Positions 5,796 through 6,524 of a stretch of DNA of 6,524 nt are shown one piece after another. Source of the DNA: Actinomycetota bacterium (GTDB lineage Bacteria > Actinomycetota > Thermoleophilia > Solirubrobacterales > Solirubrobacteraceae); contig JAHWJM010000147.1 in assembly GCA_019348435.1 (NCBI GenBank), positions 1 through 6,524 of the forward strand. Reading direction: 5' to 3'. The notes below the pieces were generated by a model that searched no databases, was not told where the DNA came from, and saw only the letters and a program-made list of their open reading frames with translations. The translations under genes and the position numbers were made by a program. Within the stretch, counting starts at the first letter, position 1, and each line of letters opens with the position of its first letter.

Positions 5796-6524
5796 GTGGC
5801 GCTCGAGCAGTTCACCCCCACCGTCCGCACGTGGTTCCAGGCGGCCTTCGAGACCGCGACCGAGGTCCAGACGCAGGCCTGGCCGGCGATCGCCACCGGG
5901 GAGCACGTGCTGATCTCCGCGCCGACGGGATCAGGCAAGACGCTTGCCGCGTTCCTCTGGGCGCTGGATCGGTTGAGCAGCACGCCGCGCGCTAGCCAGG
6001 GCGCCGGGGCGCGGCTGGTCTACGTCTCGCCCCTGAAGGCGCTGGCCTACGACATCGACCGCAACCTGCGCGCGCCGTTGCGCGGCATCGGCGCCGATCT
6101 CAGCGTCGGCGTGCGAACCGGCGACACACCTCAGAAGGACCGCGCGGCGATGCGCCGCAACCCGCCCGACATCCTCATCACGACGCCGGAGTCGCTGTAC
6201 CTCATGCTCTCGAGCGGCGCGCGCGAGATCCTCACCCAGGTCGCGGCGGTGATCGTCGACGAGATCCACGCCGTCGCTGCGACGAAGCGCGGCTCGCACC
6301 TCGCGCTGACGCTGGAGCGCCTCGCCGCGATCCAGGAGCGCCGCGAGCCGCAGCGGATCGGCCTGTCGGCCACGCAGAACCCGCTCGAGGAGGTCGCCCG
6401 CTTCATGGTCGGCCCGCGGCGGACGTGCCGGATCGTCGACGCCGGCGTCGGCAAGCCGCTGGATCTGCGGATCCACGTTCCGGTCGAGTCGATGACCGAG
6501 CCCGATCAGAGCCCGGCCGGCGGC
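5796..6524 (+). CDS. lhr: Lhr-family ATP-dependent helicase (3' end missing)
   Basis: The N-terminal 243 codons of a superfamily 2 DEAD/DEAH-type helicase; reading stays open to the last base. Lhr proteins are 3'-to-5' DNA-translocating helicases tied to DNA repair. Visible in order: TEVQTQAWPAI (Q-like motif, residues 22-32), Walker A APTGSGKT (42-49, K48), motif Ia VSPLKALAYD, VRTGDTPQKDR, TTPESLYLML, the Walker B box DEIH (155-158) followed by AVAATKRGSHLALTLERL, and SAT (191-193) in GLSATQNPLEEVARFMVG. DEIH followed by KRGSHLALTLERL and SATQNP are features of Lhr rather than RecQ or general DEAD-box proteins. Full-length actinobacterial Lhr is usually about 1500 residues, so most is beyond the window: the second RecA domain, the winged helix and any C-terminal extension. 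The GTG start is fixed by an in-frame TAG 12 bases upstream. All early motifs are intact, so nothing suggests a pseudogene. Confidence 0.93.
   Translation, partial: MALEQFTPTVRTWFQAAFETATEVQTQAWPAIATGEHVLISAPTGSGKTLAAFLWALDRLSSTPRASQGAGARLVYVSPLKALAYDIDRNLRAPLRGIGADLSVGVRTGDTPQKDRAAMRRNPPDILITTPESLYLMLSSGAREILTQVAAVIVDEIHAVAATKRGSHLALTLERLAAIQERREPQRIGLSATQNPLEEVARFMVGPRRTCRIVDAGVGKPLDLRIHVPVESMTEPDQSPAGG

Noticed and set aside
4665..5906. 413-residue open frame on the minus strand covering the channel gene
   Set aside because: It is low-complexity, rich in Arg, Gln, Glu and His, has no recognisable motif, and crosses the end of udg, the hairpin and the start of lhr. It is a shadow of the channel gene.
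1..6524. Search for tRNA/rRNA genes, CRISPR arrays, insertion sequences, attachment sites and tandem repeats
   Set aside because: There is no repeated spacer pattern, no transposase or integrase motif and no tRNA-like cloverleaf in the gaps. Genes fill nearly the whole window, and the longest gap is 144 bases.

Overview
The window is a compact, very GC-rich bacterial stretch with no mobile element, tRNA, rRNA or CRISPR array that I can see. Base composition, GTG/TTG starts, 4-base gene overlaps, a long-form RmlA, a family 5 uracil-DNA glycosylase and a large Lhr-type helicase all suggest an actinobacterium, perhaps of the Thermoleophilia/Solirubrobacterales type. The phylum is a reasonable inference; the lower rank is a guess from protein style.

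Region 1 (1-2847, + strand) is a dTDP-L-rhamnose operon. It holds the 3' part of rfbA/rmlA (glucose-1-phosphate thymidylyltransferase, long form), then rfbD/rmlD (dTDP-4-dehydrorhamnose reductase), then rfbB/rmlB (dTDP-glucose 4,6-dehydratase). Each junction is a 4-base stop/start overlap (GTGA, then TTGA), so the three are almost certainly translated together. They supply three of the four steps from glucose-1-phosphate to dTDP-L-rhamnose, a cell-envelope sugar donor. The fourth gene, rfbC/rmlC (3,5-epimerase), is not in the window and may lie upstream.

Region 2 (2877-3284, - strand) is a single small lipoprotein gene convergent with rfbB. It probably folds like NTF2, and its function is unknown.

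Region 3 (3372-5651, + strand) looks like a three-gene transcription unit: a TetR-type repressor, a family 5 uracil-DNA glycosylase whose TTG start overlaps the repressor's stop, and a three-helix K+-channel-like membrane protein beginning 13 bases after the glycosylase. A strong inverted repeat starting at the channel's stop codon (5651-5710) probably ends this unit.

Region 4 (5796-6524, + strand, runs off the end) is the N-terminal 243 codons of an Lhr-family ATP-dependent helicase, with all early helicase motifs intact.

Overall this is mostly ordinary chromosomal housekeeping sequence. The parts most worth a second look are the repressor-glycosylase-channel unit, the channel's non-canonical filter (TLGYSD), the hairpin after it, and TAnnnT motifs placed 6-8 bases before three start codons, which suggest leaderless transcription. 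I found no convincing sign of a wholly new system.
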